A stretch of DNA of 64,000 nucleotides from Paracoccus sp. M683 (GTDB taxonomy: Bacteria; Pseudomonadota; Alphaproteobacteria; Rhodobacterales; Rhodobacteraceae): positions 681,483 through 745,482 of the forward strand of contig NZ_VKDF01000004.1 in assembly GCF_007096355.1 (NCBI RefSeq), given 5' to 3'. Within the stretch, counting starts at the first letter, position 1. Each line of letters starts with the position of its first letter. The position numbers were made by a program, and so were the translations under genes. Under the pieces are notes generated by a model. That model saw only the letters and a program-made list of their open reading frames with translations, ran no database searches and was not told the origin of the DNA. This document shows positions 1 through 11,300 of the stretch, one piece after another.

Positions 1-542
1 TCGGTCCAGTCGGTTACGCCGGTGGCCAGATAGGCCAGCGCCCAGACATCATCCGAACTGTCGGGCAGGGACGTGCGGCCCTGGAATTTCGGATCGGTAA
101 ACACCTGAAGGGTCGAGACATCCTCGTCCGTCACCTTGTCGGTCGAATAGGCGATGGCGGTCACACCCCAATCAGAAGGGATATACCAAACGCCCTGATC
201 ATCCACGAAGGTCTCTGATTCCAGGAACCGCTTGTCGATATTTTCAAATTCGGGGATGCGCGAGGTATCCCAGGGCTCGATCAGACCGGCATCGCGGTAT
301 TTCGACACCATCTGGCTGCACGGATGGGCGATATCTGCCTTGAAACCGGATGCGAGCTTCTGAAAGGCTTCGTCATCGTCGCCATAAAAGGCAAAGGTCG
401 GGCTGTCACCATGCTGGTCGATATATCCCTGAAAAATCGCCGGGACCTCGAAGCCGGCCCAGTCAAAGACGGTCAGCTCGGGGTCGGCGGCAAAGGCCGG
501 GGCGGCCAGCGCGATGGCGGCCGTAGTCGTGAAAAGACGCAT
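1..542 (-). CDS. Extracellular solute-binding protein, spermidine/putrescine (PotD) type, N-terminal part
   Basis: An open frame runs from an ATG at 542 leftward off the window edge, so only about 180 N-terminal residues are present. It begins with a clear Sec signal peptide (MRLFTTTAAIALAAPAFA), followed by the segment LTVFDWAGFEVP. That segment and the following Asp-rich stretch (GDDDEAF) are typical of periplasmic polyamine-binding proteins of ABC transporters. A good Shine-Dalgarno (AGGAGG) lies about 8 nt upstream of the ATG. The family role is capture of spermidine or putrescine, or a related solute, in the periplasm for an inner-membrane permease; here the substrate is inferred from family resemblance only. 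The rest of the transporter operon would lie to the left of the window. Confidence 0.8.
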   Translation of the reverse strand, partial: MRLFTTTAAIALAAPAFAADPELTVFDWAGFEVPAIFQGYIDQHGDSPTFAFYGDDDEAFQKLASGFKADIAHPCSQMVSKYRDAGLIEPWDTSRIPEFENIDKRFLESETFVDDQGVWYIPSDWGVTAIAYSTDKVTDEDVSTLQVFTDPKFQGRTSLPDSSDDVWALAYLATGVTDWT

Positions 543-602
543 AGGGCGTAACCTCCTGTTGGTGGGGAAACGCTATTGCGGCCCGGCCTCGCACGCAAGC
601 GA

Positions 603-1346
603 TCAGCGCATTCTTAACGCACCGTCCAGCCGGATCACCTCGCCGTTCAGATAGCCGTTTTCGACGATGAATCCGGCAAGGCGGGCAAATTCCTCGGGGT
701 CGCCCAGGCGTTTGGGATAGGTCACCTCGGCCGCCAGCGCGTCCTGCACCTCTTGGGGCAGACCGCGCAGCATGGGCGTGCCGAAAATCCCCGGAGCGAT
801 GGCGCAGACGCGGATACCCTGACCGGCCAGATCGCGGGCGATGGGCAGCGTCATGCCGGCGATCCCCGCCTTGGATGCGGCATAGGCGGCCTGGCCCTTT
901 TGCCCGTCAAAGGCGGCGATGCTGGCGGTGTTGACGATGACGCCCTTTTCCGCGCCGGAATTGCCGGCCATCTGCGCGGCGGCCAGACGCAGCACGTTGA
1001 AGCTGCCGATCAGGTTGATCTCGATGGTGCGGCGAAACGTGTCCAGCGCATGCGGCCCGTCGCGGCCCACGGTCTTTTCCCCGGTGGCGATGCCCGCGCA
1101 GTTGACGCAGATGTCGATGCCGCCCATGGCCGCGACGGCCGCGTCGATGGCGGCCTGAACGCTGGCCTCGTCGGTCACGTCGGTCTGCGCGAAACCGGCG
1201 CCGATCGCGCGGGCCGCATCGGCCCCGGCGGCGTCGCGATCCAGCACCATCACCTGCGCGCCCTGATTGCGGAAATGGCTGGCCGTGGCCAGACCCAGAC
1301 CCGATGCGCCGCCCGTCACGATGGCACGGCTGTTTTTCAGTTCCAT
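603..1346 (-). CDS. SDR-family dehydrogenase, 3-hydroxyacyl-CoA dehydrogenase (HSD17B10-like) type
   Basis: A 247-residue classical short-chain dehydrogenase/reductase. Visible motifs are the Rossmann glycine motif TGGASGLG near residue 12, NCAG near residue 85 and the catalytic YAASK near residue 155. The insertion around [15 protein letters not shown] and the C-terminal half resemble the type 2 3-hydroxyacyl-CoA dehydrogenase branch, which oxidises 3-hydroxyacyl-CoA with NAD+ in beta-oxidation or branched-chain amino acid breakdown. The Shine-Dalgarno GGGAGGATC precedes the ATG. The gene lies 60 bp upstream of the solute-binding gene on the same strand, with no obvious functional link. The exact substrate cannot be read from the sequence. 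Confidence 0.8.
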   Translation of the reverse strand: MELKNSRAIVTGGASGLGLATASHFRNQGAQVMVLDRDAAGADAARAIGAGFAQTDVTDEASVQAAIDAAVAAMGGIDICVNCAGIATGEKTVGRDGPHALDTFRRTIEINLIGSFNVLRLAAAQMAGNSGAEKGVIVNTASIAAFDGQKGQAAYAASKAGIAGMTLPIARDLAGQGIRVCAIAPGIFGTPMLRGLPQEVQDALAAEVTYPKRLGDPEEFARLAGFIVENGYLNGEVIRLDGALRMR

Positions 1347-1400
1347 GGCTGATCCTCCCCTTTTTTCTGTTGAGGCCGTTCTTGCAGATGCGGCGCCCGG

Positions 1401-2282
1401 CTACCAGCGCCCTGATGCGCCCCCGCCAGATGAACGCCCCCCGCCGAAACCGCCGCCCCGGCCGGAACGGCTGCTGCTGCGGATGCTGCGGGGTTCGCTG
1501 CGTGGGCTGGTCCAGTCGCAGCGCGGACAGCGCGTCCAGATGACCTCAGAGGCACGGCCTTTGTCATCCGACGGCCGGATGATTTCGGATTCCTGGATCA
1601 GCCCGCTGCCGCCGCAGCGGGGGCAGGGCATGCGCCCCAGCCTGAACCGGCGCCAGATATTCCGGGCCATGCCAATCGCGACGAAGCCGAACAGGCCAAA
1701 GACCCCGATCGGCACCAGCCAATCAAGCAGGTCGCGCCGCGCCGAGGGCCCTTCATATCCCTGCCCGGCGGCATGGGGGCGGGCGATGCCGTCGATGATG
1801 GCCAGCGTGCCGTCGCGGATGCCGGCCGACATCTCTCCGGCGCGAAACCGGGGCAGGATCGTCCGGTCGATGATGGCCTGCGCCGCGACATTCGCGATGC
1901 GGGGATAGCCCGCGCCCAGTTCGATCCGAACCTCGCGGTCGTCGCGCAGGACCAACAGCATGAAGCCGTCATTGCGGTCCGCCTCGCCCACGCCCCAATC
2001 GTTGAAGAGCCGCGTCGCAAAGGGTTCCAGCCCATCGGTCCCGCCATGGCGCGCCCGGTCGGTCAGGGTGACGACGGTGCCCTGCGCCCCGGTTTCGCGG
2101 TGCAGGGCGATCAGCGCCTGGTCGATGACGCGGGTATCGTCATTGGACAGCAGCCCGGCGAAATCGTTGATGCTGGTGGCCTGCCAGTCGGGCAGATCCT
2201 GCGCCGTGGCGGGCAGGCCCAGAACCAGCATCAGCATCAGCGCCAGGGTCAGGGTCAGGCGAAGCAGGGTCGCGCGGATCAC
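1401..2282 (-). CDS. TPM-domain membrane protein (YgcG family)
   Basis: A 293-residue protein starting at a GTG that overlaps the stop of the upstream PPK2 gene by 4 nt (GTGA), so the two are translationally coupled. Order of parts: a signal peptide/anchor (about residues 1-27), a TPM domain (about 30-160, with the stretch [10 protein letters not shown] and an [14 protein letters not shown] core), a transmembrane helix around 190-210, a zinc-ribbon-like CPRCGGSG ... CPRCD pair, and a Gly/Ser-rich tail ([13 protein letters not shown]). TPM proteins sit on the periplasmic face of the membrane. Some are linked to photosystem repair in plants, but the bacterial function is poorly known. The four cysteines suggest a cytoplasmic zinc knuckle after the membrane helix. 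Confidence 0.85.
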   Translation of the reverse strand: MIRATLLRLTLTLALMLMLVLGLPATAQDLPDWQATSINDFAGLLSNDDTRVIDQALIALHRETGAQGTVVTLTDRARHGGTDGLEPFATRLFNDWGVGEADRNDGFMLLVLRDDREVRIELGAGYPRIANVAAQAIIDRTILPRFRAGEMSAGIRDGTLAIIDGIARPHAAGQGYEGPSARRDLLDWLVPIGVFGLFGFVAIGMARNIWRRFRLGRMPCPRCGGSGLIQESEIIRPSDDKGRASEVIWTRCPRCDWTSPRSEPRSIRSSSRSGRGGGFGGGRSSGGGASGRW

Positions 2283-3160
2283 GTCAGCAGCATCTCGGGG
2301 CCACCGGCGATCTTGGGATCGACGCGACCGATGGCGTCCTGATCCTTGCCCTTGTAGGGGACGGCGTTCAGGATCGTCTGGATCGCGGCGATCCGCGCCC
2401 GGCGCTTGTCGTCAGACCGTATGACCGTCCAGGGCGCGATCGGCGAATGCGACAGCGACAGCGTTTCGCGGATGGCGTCGGTATAGTCGTCCCATTTGGC
2501 CAGCCCCTCGACGTCGATCCAGCTGAGCTTCCATTGCTTCAGCGGGTCTTTCTCGCGCGCCAGAAACCGGCGCAGCTGTTCGGCCCGGCCGACATTCAGC
2601 CACAGCTTGACCAGGATGACGCCGTCATCGACCAGCATGCGTTCGAAATCGGGCAATTGGCGAAAGAACTGTTCGCGCTGCTTTTCGGCGGCAAAGCCAA
2701 AGACCTTTTCGACCACGCCGCGGTTATACCAGCTGCGGTCGAACAGCGCGATCTCGCCCGCAGCGGGCAGGTTGTCGACATAGCGCTGGAAATACCACTG
2801 ACCCGCCTCGCGCTCGGTCGGCTTGGGCAGGGCGATGATATATGCGGAACGCGGGTTCAGGTTTTCGCGCACCCGTTCGATTGTGCCGCCCTTGCCGGCG
2901 GCATCGCGCCCCTCGAACAACACGACCAGCCGTTTGCCGGTGTCGATGACGTCATGCATCATCCTGACCAGTTGCAGCTGCAACTGCTTCATCCGCGCGT
3001 CATATTCCTTGCCCGGCATTTCGTCGGGATAGGGATGGCCGGGGTCAAGAATGTCATCCTTGCCCGCCGTTTCGATCAGCTTGCGGATCGTCGCGGGCGC
3101 GCCCTTTTTCAGATAGGCCGTTATATCGCCGACAAAGGGGATATCCGGTTTCTTCGACAT
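2279..3160 (-). CDS. ppk2: Polyphosphate kinase 2
   Basis: A 293-residue PPK2-family enzyme. The Walker A segment [11 protein letters not shown] (about residues 82-92), the NPRSA segment and Walker B/lid motif [12 protein letters not shown] (about 140-150) are all intact. PPK2 enzymes transfer phosphate between inorganic polyphosphate and nucleoside mono- or diphosphates in the cytoplasm. A single PPK2 domain of about 290 residues fits the class I type, which prefers nucleoside diphosphates; the subclass is an inference. The Shine-Dalgarno GAGG lies 8 nt before the ATG. It is the first gene of a two-gene unit with the TPM protein. Confidence 0.93.
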   Translation of the reverse strand: MSKKPDIPFVGDITAYLKKGAPATIRKLIETAGKDDILDPGHPYPDEMPGKEYDARMKQLQLQLVRMMHDVIDTGKRLVVLFEGRDAAGKGGTIERVRENLNPRSAYIIALPKPTEREAGQWYFQRYVDNLPAAGEIALFDRSWYNRGVVEKVFGFAAEKQREQFFRQLPDFERMLVDDGVILVKLWLNVGRAEQLRRFLAREKDPLKQWKLSWIDVEGLAKWDDYTDAIRETLSLSHSPIAPWTVIRSDDKRRARIAAIQTILNAVPYKGKDQDAIGRVDPKIAGGPEMLLT

Positions 3161-3223
3161 GTTGAACCTCGACCTTGAACAGGCGGATTATGCGGCGCTG
3201 CCGCCTTTCCGGCAAGCCCGCTA

Positions 3224-4147
3224 TCAGCTGCCGATCTTGGACATGTCATACCAGGTGGTCTGGTAGATCTCGTTGATCCAGTTGCCATAAAGCAGATGTG
3301 CATGGCTGCGCCACCGGTTCGAGGGAGCGCGCGAGGGATCGTCGTCGGGGTAATAGTTCAAGGGCACGTTGATGGCCTTTCCCGCCTCGACATCGCGGTC
3401 ATATTCGTCCTTCAGCGTCGTGCTGTCATATTCGAGATGGTTGAAGATATAGACCGCCCGATGCGACGGATCCTCGACCAGGCAGGGGCCGACATCCTCG
3501 CTGGCCAGCAGCGTGTTCAGGGCGGGGCGGGCGTCGATTTCATCCTGGCGCACCTCGGTCCAGCGGCTGACCGGAACCAGCACGTCATCGGAAAAACCGC
3601 GCAGATAGGGGCTGGCCGGGGCCATGTTGTGATGGCGGAAGCAACCAAAGGCCTTGTCGTCCAGCAGGTGCTTTTCCAGCCCGTGAAAATGCCAGGCCAT
3701 CGCCATGCCGCCCCAGCAGACGCCCAGGGTCGAATGCACATGCGTCTGGGTCCACTGAAAGACCCGCTGCAATTCGTCCCAATAGGTCACGTCCTCGAAG
3801 GGCAGATGTTCGATGGGCGCGCCCGTGATGACCAGCCCGTCGAATTTCTCGCCCGAGGCCTCGACCTCGCGGAAGCTGCGATAGAAGCTTTCCATGTGGT
3901 CGGCGGCGGTGTTGCGGCTTTCGTGATCAGACATGCGGATCAGCTGAAAGTCGATCTGCAAGGGCGTGGCGCCGATCAGCCGGGCGAACTGGTTCTCGGT
4001 CTGGATCTTCTTGGGCATCAGGTTCAGCAGCCCAATGCGGATCGGGCGGATGTCCTGGGTGGCGGCCCGGCCCGGCGACATGACCATGACGCCCTCATCC
4101 GACAGGATGCGGAAGGCGGGCAGGTCGGGTTGCAGGGTGATGGGCAT
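3224..4147 (-). CDS. metA: Homoserine O-acetyltransferase (MetA family)
   Basis: A 307-residue MetA-family acyltransferase for the first committed step of methionine synthesis. The nucleophile lies in GVCWGG (Cys144) and the His/Glu of the triad are in NHLEYD. The residue after GAPI is Glu113, equivalent to Glu111 of characterised acetyl-CoA-using MetA enzymes. Succinyl-CoA-using enzymes such as that of E. coli have Gly there. The enzyme is therefore predicted to use acetyl-CoA despite its metA name. The start overlaps the stop of the upstream ATPase by one base (TGATG), so the pair is translationally coupled. No SAM riboswitch was recognised upstream of the pair. Confidence 0.95.
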   Translation of the reverse strand: MPITLQPDLPAFRILSDEGVMVMSPGRAATQDIRPIRIGLLNLMPKKIQTENQFARLIGATPLQIDFQLIRMSDHESRNTAADHMESFYRSFREVEASGEKFDGLVITGAPIEHLPFEDVTYWDELQRVFQWTQTHVHSTLGVCWGGMAMAWHFHGLEKHLLDDKAFGCFRHHNMAPASPYLRGFSDDVLVPVSRWTEVRQDEIDARPALNTLLASEDVGPCLVEDPSHRAVYIFNHLEYDSTTLKDEYDRDVEAGKAINVPLNYYPDDDPSRAPSNRWRSHAHLLYGNWINEIYQTTWYDMSKIGS

Positions 4148-5013
4148 CAGTCTGCCTTTCGGTCGATGGCGGTTGCGATAAGGTCGGTGAAATCGGTGGG
4201 GCTGCGCACCAGCGCCACCTCTTCCGCGGTGATGGTGACACCGCGCCGGGCCATGGCCTGATAGCGCGGCTGACGGTGGGCCAGCGCGCGGGCATAGGTC
4301 CAGCGGATGAAATCGTTAGGGTTCACCTCGTCCTCGGTCAGCCCCTTTTCGGCGCGATAGCTGATCCAGGCACGGTCCAGAAACTCGGGCTGGTAATACA
4401 TCGGCTTGGGTGCCCGATCAAAGCGGCGCACCAGTTCCGCCGTATGGGCATCGCTGCCCTTGATCCAGACCAGCAGCAGGTCGCGTTCCAGCGCCGACAG
4501 AACCGGATCGTCGGGGTTTTCGGGGTCCACGACCTCGCAGATCGAGCCGCCGGAATCGCAGACGAAATCGCCGATGCCATAGATCTGGCCCGCCCGGCGG
4601 ACAAAGCGGGGCGTATCCAGCAGCGCGGCGATCTCGGCTTCGCGGTGCTGGTTCTGGCGCAGGCAATATTCGTCAAAGGGCAGCCCGCCACGGCTGGGGC
4701 TGCCGGGCTTGCCCAGATAGGTGGACAGGGGCGTCAGGTTTTCAAAGGTGATATTCGAGGAAATGCAGACGCTGTCGGACAGCAAGAGTTCCCGCAGGAA
4801 CGGCACCTTCATCGCCTCGCGCTTGAAATTATCCGAGATGTATTCGCCCATGTAACGGGTGCCGATGCGATAATCGACCGAGTAGTGGAACCAGTTCCCC
4901 TGGTCGCGCAGCATGGTCGACAGAAAGGTCTTGCCCAGCCCGGACATGCCGAACAGCACCACCCGCCGCTGTGTCGCGTCGCGCCATTGCTGTGCGCTGG
5001 CATAGATCATCAT
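4147..5013 (-). CDS. P-loop ATPase of unknown role, coupled to metA
   Basis: A 288-residue cytoplasmic protein with a clear P-loop, GMSGLGKT (about residues 22-29), near the N-terminus and no membrane segment. The rest has no motif I can assign to a named family. The start is the first of two adjacent ATGs, preceded by AGAGG. The stop overlaps the metA start (TGATG), which implies co-translation and a role tied to methionine synthesis or to control of MetA. As general knowledge, similar ATPases are common in Rhodobacterales, but I know of no assigned function. A nucleotide-dependent regulator or kinase-like role is possible and unproven. Confidence 0.75.
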   Translation of the reverse strand: MMIYASAQQWRDATQRRVVLFGMSGLGKTFLSTMLRDQGNWFHYSVDYRIGTRYMGEYISDNFKREAMKVPFLRELLLSDSVCISSNITFENLTPLSTYLGKPGSPSRGGLPFDEYCLRQNQHREAEIAALLDTPRFVRRAGQIYGIGDFVCDSGGSICEVVDPENPDDPVLSALERDLLLVWIKGSDAHTAELVRRFDRAPKPMYYQPEFLDRAWISYRAEKGLTEDEVNPNDFIRWTYARALAHRQPRYQAMARRGVTITAEEVALVRSPTDFTDLIATAIDRKAD

Positions 5014-5085
5014 CGGCCTCTTGTCGGATCGGTCGGTTCGGGGTCTTGCAGGCGCATAGGTAATGGCGCGGGCCGCAAAGGAAAA

Positions 5086-5109
5086 GGCCCCGCCTGCAAG
5101 GGCGGGGCC
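5086..5109 (-). terminator. Rho-independent terminator of the porin gene
   Basis: A perfect 9-bp stem, GGCCCCGCC with GGCGGGGCC, has a 6-nt loop. On the minus strand it is followed by TTTTCCTTT. It lies about 30 bp after the stop codon of the FadL-type gene at 5140. Confidence 0.85.
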
Positions 5110-5139
5110 AGAACCAGGATTGTGCGTGATTGGTCGCGA

Positions 5140-6300
5140 TCAGAAGGTAAAGCCGACCCGGACGCCGATGCCCAGCACGTCATTGTCTTCCATCTGGGCG
5201 CGGGCCGTGTCAGGCGTGCCCGTTTCGGGGCTGGCATCGCCCAGCTTCGTATAGTTGATGCCGGTCGTGACCTTGATGTTGTCCTGGGTATAGATCGCGG
5301 CCAGGGTGATGCCCTTCTTGCCATTGGTCGGTGCCAGCGGCGACACCAGATCATCACCCGACTTCTCGAAGGTGAACGAGGCCGAGCCGGACCATTTCTC
5401 GGTGAATTTGCGGCCCACGCCAAGGGTATAGGTGGTGGTGTCTTCCAGTTCCACCAGCCCGCCGCCGGTCGCGGTGGTGAACACGCGCGGATCGACGCGG
5501 AATTCCGACCAGTTCACCCAACGGATCGAACCAAAGACCAGCGTGTCGGCGGCCACGCCGGTCTGAAACTCCAGGTTCCAGCTGCGCGGGGTCTTGACCT
5601 TGGTGGTCGAGGTGCCGGCCGGGTCGATCGGGAAGCCGGCGATGGTTTCGGTCGTCTTGAACTCGTGCTCGATGGGCGAGTTGTAGGTCAGCGAGACACG
5701 GGCCGCGATTTCCGGCTTTTCCCAGCTGACGCCGGCGGTCCAGCCCACGGCCGTATCGGTATCGAGATCGACGTTATAGCCATTGACGCCGCCGGTGCAG
5801 GACGGATCGGGGCTGTAGGCGCAACCGCGCAGCGTCACGCTGCCATCGGCACGGCTGCCACGCAGGCCGCCATGGAAGCCGAAATTGTTATCCATGCGAT
5901 ACCGCACAAGCGCGGTGAAGGTGGTGGAATCGACCGTCGCCGCAGTACCGCCAAGCGCGATCGAACCATTGCCGGCCCCGTCGGGCGTCGGATACAGGAT
6001 GTCGGCGCCAAAAGGCTGTTCGATGATCAGCGCGGCCGACAGGTTCTCGTTGAACTGGCGCTTATAGGCCAGGCCGAAGAAGTTGTAGTTATCGGCGACA
6101 TTGCCGATGGACGAGCCGCCAAAAAGGGCCTCGTCCCGGCCGGTCACGTCCGGCGAGACATGGCCGAAAGACAATTCGACGAAGTTTTCGCCCGGCTCGA
6201 ACAATGCGCCCAGTGAATGGGGTGCGCGCTCGATCCCGCCAGCCATTGCGGCCGTGGAACCCATCAACAGCGCTGCGGCGCCTGCAATTGCGAATTTCAT
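5140..6300 (-). CDS. OmpP1/FadL/TodX-family outer membrane transport protein
   Basis: A 386-residue protein starting at the ATG at 6300, directly after GGGAGGGAATATAC. The open frame extends further upstream, but only this start gives a proper signal peptide (MKFAIAGAAALLMGSTAAMA). The body is rich in alternating beta-strand pattern and ends in GVRVGFTF; a terminal Phe is the usual signal for outer-membrane barrel assembly. FadL-family barrels move hydrophobic molecules such as long-chain fatty acids or aromatics across the outer membrane. An inverted repeat in the promoter region (6337-6354) may be its operator. Substrate is unknown. Confidence 0.85.
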   Translation of the reverse strand: MKFAIAGAAALLMGSTAAMAGGIERAPHSLGALFEPGENFVELSFGHVSPDVTGRDEALFGGSSIGNVADNYNFFGLAYKRQFNENLSAALIIEQPFGADILYPTPDGAGNGSIALGGTAATVDSTTFTALVRYRMDNNFGFHGGLRGSRADGSVTLRGCAYSPDPSCTGGVNGYNVDLDTDTAVGWTAGVSWEKPEIAARVSLTYNSPIEHEFKTTETIAGFPIDPAGTSTTKVKTPRSWNLEFQTGVAADTLVFGSIRWVNWSEFRVDPRVFTTATGGGLVELEDTTTYTLGVGRKFTEKWSGSASFTFEKSGDDLVSPLAPTNGKKGITLAAIYTQDNIKVTTGINYTKLGDASPETGTPDTARAQMEDNDVLGIGVRVGFTF

Positions 6301-6336
6301 GTATATTCCCTCCCTCACGGTCCACGGACCATCTGG

Positions 6337-6354
6337 AGTCACGGTAGCGTGACT
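6337..6354. promoter_or_regulatory. Inverted repeat upstream of the FadL-type gene
   Basis: AGTCACG and CGTGACT form a perfect 7-bp inverted repeat with a 4-nt spacer. It lies 37 bp upstream of the porin start codon, and a further CGTGAC half-site is at 6418-6423. The position fits an operator of the porin gene. The remainder of the 403-bp gap between the porin and guaB shows no gene. Confidence 0.45.
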
Positions 6355-6691
6355 GCGCCACGAATCAACGATGGCCGGGCCATGACGCTGCGTTTTGTCC
6401 GGGTGACCTTGCGGCAGCGTGACATTGGCGCAACGGATCAGCATTTGTTAGGGATTTGTTAACCTGAATGCCGTCCCCCACGGGCCAAGGCGGGGCCGGC
6501 CACGGGTCTGATCGGCGATTCTTTTGCGGGCTGTGGAAAGGACGTGGCGATCCCCGCCGCGATGGCGGATCGCGCGCAACGGAAGGACTGGCGGCAGGGT
6601 TCCGCAGTCCGGGCGCACGGAATTTGTCCGACCGCTCTGGACAATCCTGCCGGCGCGTGAAAGGGGAAACTGCCAAACGATCCCATGCTAA

Positions 6692-8152
<1,461 letters not shown>

Positions 8153-8265
8153 TCGGTCTGCCGGGCGGTTCCTCGGTCCGCGTCGGATCACCGACGCCAT
8201 GCGATCCCCACTGCCCGTGGTCTGTGCCCTTGCGGCTTGCGCGGTTTGCGCGACTGGTGTGCAAG

Positions 8266-8300
8266 GCGGGCGGCGATCCGAGGGACCGCCGCCGGCCCGC
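8266..8300. terminator. Possible bidirectional terminator between guaB and the nuclease gene
   Basis: GCGGGC pairs with GCCCGC, and the inner GGCG pairs with CGCC across a small bulge. The structure lies in the 162-bp gap between two convergent genes. There is no convincing T-tract, so the call rests on position and pairing only. Confidence 0.35.
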
Positions 8301-8314
8301 TGATAGGGTCCGCG

Positions 8315-11300
8315 TCACACCATCTGATCATCGCCCAGTGTCAGCCCCACGATCAGCGGGTCATGGTCCGAAGATGCATAGGGGCCGGGATTATAGAAGC
8401 CGGCATCGGTGAATGTTGAGTTATAGCCCAGCAGATCGGGTTCGTCGGCATTGACATGCCACTCGGTCGCGCCGGTGACATTGTCGGCCAGACCGGCCGA
8501 GGCAAGCCCCTGATCCAGCGTGCCGCGCTGACCGTCGAAGACATAGCTATAGGCCTGATCCTGCCCGATGAACTGGTCGATCAGATCCGTCAGCCCCCGA
8601 TCACGCAGCAATTGCACCGGGTCCTCCTGGGCATAGGCATTCATGTCGCCCAGCAGGATATAGTCGGTGATCCCGCCACCGCCATAGCTGGTCCCAAGCC
8701 AGTCGGCCAATTCGCCGGCGGCGTCAGTGCGGACGCCGTTCCAGTATGCCTGGCCATCGCCCTGATCGAAATTCGGATCGGCCCGCAGCGCGTCGATATC
8801 GGCCTGCGTAAAGCCCGCCGCCTCGCCATTGGAATCCAGATAAGCCTGGGCCGCATCGGCCAGTGCGGCAAGGCCGCTGTCGCCCTTTGATTTGAAATGC
8901 GACGACACGACCGTGAACTGGTTGCCATCCGCATCCTCGAAGGTGGCCGCGACCGAGGGGCGGTTGCGCTGATAGTCCTCAAGATAGGTGCCCTGGGGCA
9001 GGGCATCGTCCAGCACCTTGGCCAATTGATAGGTGGCCTCGGCCGATGGTTCGTCAAAGACGACATATTCGGTATGGATCAGCGTCACTTGCGCGCTGTC
9101 ATAGATGATGCCGGTCATGATCGCGTCATCGCCGACAAAGCCGCCATTGCCGGTTGGATCGACAAAGGCATAGACCGCGCCCGATCCCGTCACCTGCGCC
9201 TCGGCATTCAACGCATCGACCAGCGCATCGATGGCCGAACCCTCGCCGAAGCCTCCATTCTCGATTTCCTGCAAGGCAAAGACCTCGGCGCCGGTGCCGG
9301 TCATCGTCGCGACCAGCTTTTCGGTCTGGCGCAGCAGATCGGCCTGGGTCGTGGCGCCACGTGGATCAAGGGTGCCATCCGGCCCGGTGCCACCCGACAG
9401 CGTGGTGAAATAGTTCAGCACGTTGATCGAGGCGACCTGCAATTCGCCGCCGACATCATCGGGGCTGTCCTGCCGCGCGCCGCTGTTCGTCGTCTCGTCG
9501 ATGGGCAGCTGTTCGGTCGGGATCAGGGCATAATCGCCGAACTGATAGGTCATCACCCCTTCGACCGGGCCGTTGAACTGCGCCCCAAGGCGCAGCGTCG
9601 CGCCGTCATTGCCGAAGGTGTCGCCGGCATCGACATAGCCATTGCCGTTATCACCATCGCTGCCATTGGGGATGAACTGGAAGCCGTCTGGGTTCTGGGC
9701 GCTGATCCCATCCTCGATGATCAGGCGGTTATTGGCGTTGTCCTGGGCCAGTGCCGCAACCTCGTCGGCCTGGGTCTGGGCGTCGTAAAGCTGTGTCGGC
9801 TGGTATTGGGCGCCGGCGCTGATGACGATCTCGCCATAGCGGTCGAGGTTGAAATTCTCGATAACGGTCAGCGGGTCGCTGGTGCCGCTGACCACGGCGA
9901 CGCGCATCCCCTCGACAGCCTCGTAATTGAAGCCTTCGGGTGACAGTGTGACCACGGCGGCCGTCGGCATCTCATTGCCGGTCGAGACGGTCACCACCTC
10001 GGAAATGCCGGTCAGCTGGGTCATGCCGAAATATTCATCGACCGTGCCGTCAAGCTGCACCAGATCGCCAAGCGCGACGGCCGTGCCGCCGCCGGTATAG
10101 ACAAAGATCCCCTCGGATGTCAGCGCGTCCAGGTCGGCATCGGCATCCTCTTCCTGGATATAGAAGCCATTGGCGGCGATATGGACGACCACCGCCGTCA
10201 CCTCGACCCGCTGCCCGATCAGGGTCGAGACATCCGTTGATCCCTGAATGGCCGAAATCAGCGCCGGCATGGCCTCGCCGCCGCCGCCATCATCGGAATT
10301 TGCCGCGCCCTTGGTTTCGGTGGCGGGGGCAGCCCAACCGCCTTCTTCGCCGCGCTGCAAGGACAGGCCGGCAGGGTCGCTGCCGCCCTCGGATACGCCG
10401 ATATCGGTCGAGGTCATGCCGGCCGCCGCGCCACCTGTGGCGGTCATTTCGCCCTCATAGCTGAGGAACTCGACCACCTCTGCGCCATTGATCAGCGCCA
10501 TGCCGTCGGGTGCGCCGTTCTGCAAGCCGTTCGCGGGTAGATCCCAGACGTAATAATCAAACTCGCCATCGCTGGTCATGGTCGCATCGGCAATGGACAG
10601 CGTGCCGTAGGTGGCACCGTTATTGCCGTTATACAGCTGGACCGACAGGCCGGATGCGTCGCCGCCGGCAGTCACGCGGATCTCGATGAACTCGCCCGTG
10701 TCAGTGCCCGCATTGTCATAGTGGAACTCGTTGATCCGCGCCTCCAGCGGCGGGGCCTCGTCAAGGTCGGTGACGGTTACCGCGATGTCGGCGCTGTCGC
10801 TGGCGCCCTGATCATCGGTGACGCTGACGGTCACGTCATAGACATTGTCGCCGCCGGCATCGGTCGGGTTTTCATGATCCGGCGCGGTGACAAAGCTTAG
10901 CTCGCCGGTTTCGGCGTCGATCTGGAACAGCGCGGCATCGGCGCCGCCCGCAATGGCATAGGTCAGGGTGCTGCCATCAACATCACTTGCCACCAGACCG
11001 GCGGCGACGGTGGTGCCGTTCTCGGCCATCTCGATGCTGGTGGTTGCGGTCAGGACCGGCGCATCGTTGCTGCCGGTGATCGTCACGGTGACGGTTGCCG
11101 TATCGGTGCCGCCTTTGCCGTCATCGACTGTATAGGTGAATGTATCGGTGGCCGTCTGGCCCTCGGCCAGATGATCGAACAGGCTGCCGGGGTCGTAACT
11201 GATCTGACCGTCGACCAGTGACACCACCGCGCCAGAGGCCGCATCCGAGACGGCCGTGACCGTCATCGCATCGCCGTCAAATTCGCGGTCATTGGCCAGC

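Noticed and set aside
5014..5085. Possible SAM riboswitch upstream of the ATPase-metA pair
   Set aside because: I looked for SAM-II-like conserved segments and found none; the gap is also short.
4276..6216. A 646-codon plus-strand frame opposite the ATPase and porin genes
   Set aside because: Antisense shadow; spans two unrelated genes and their terminator.
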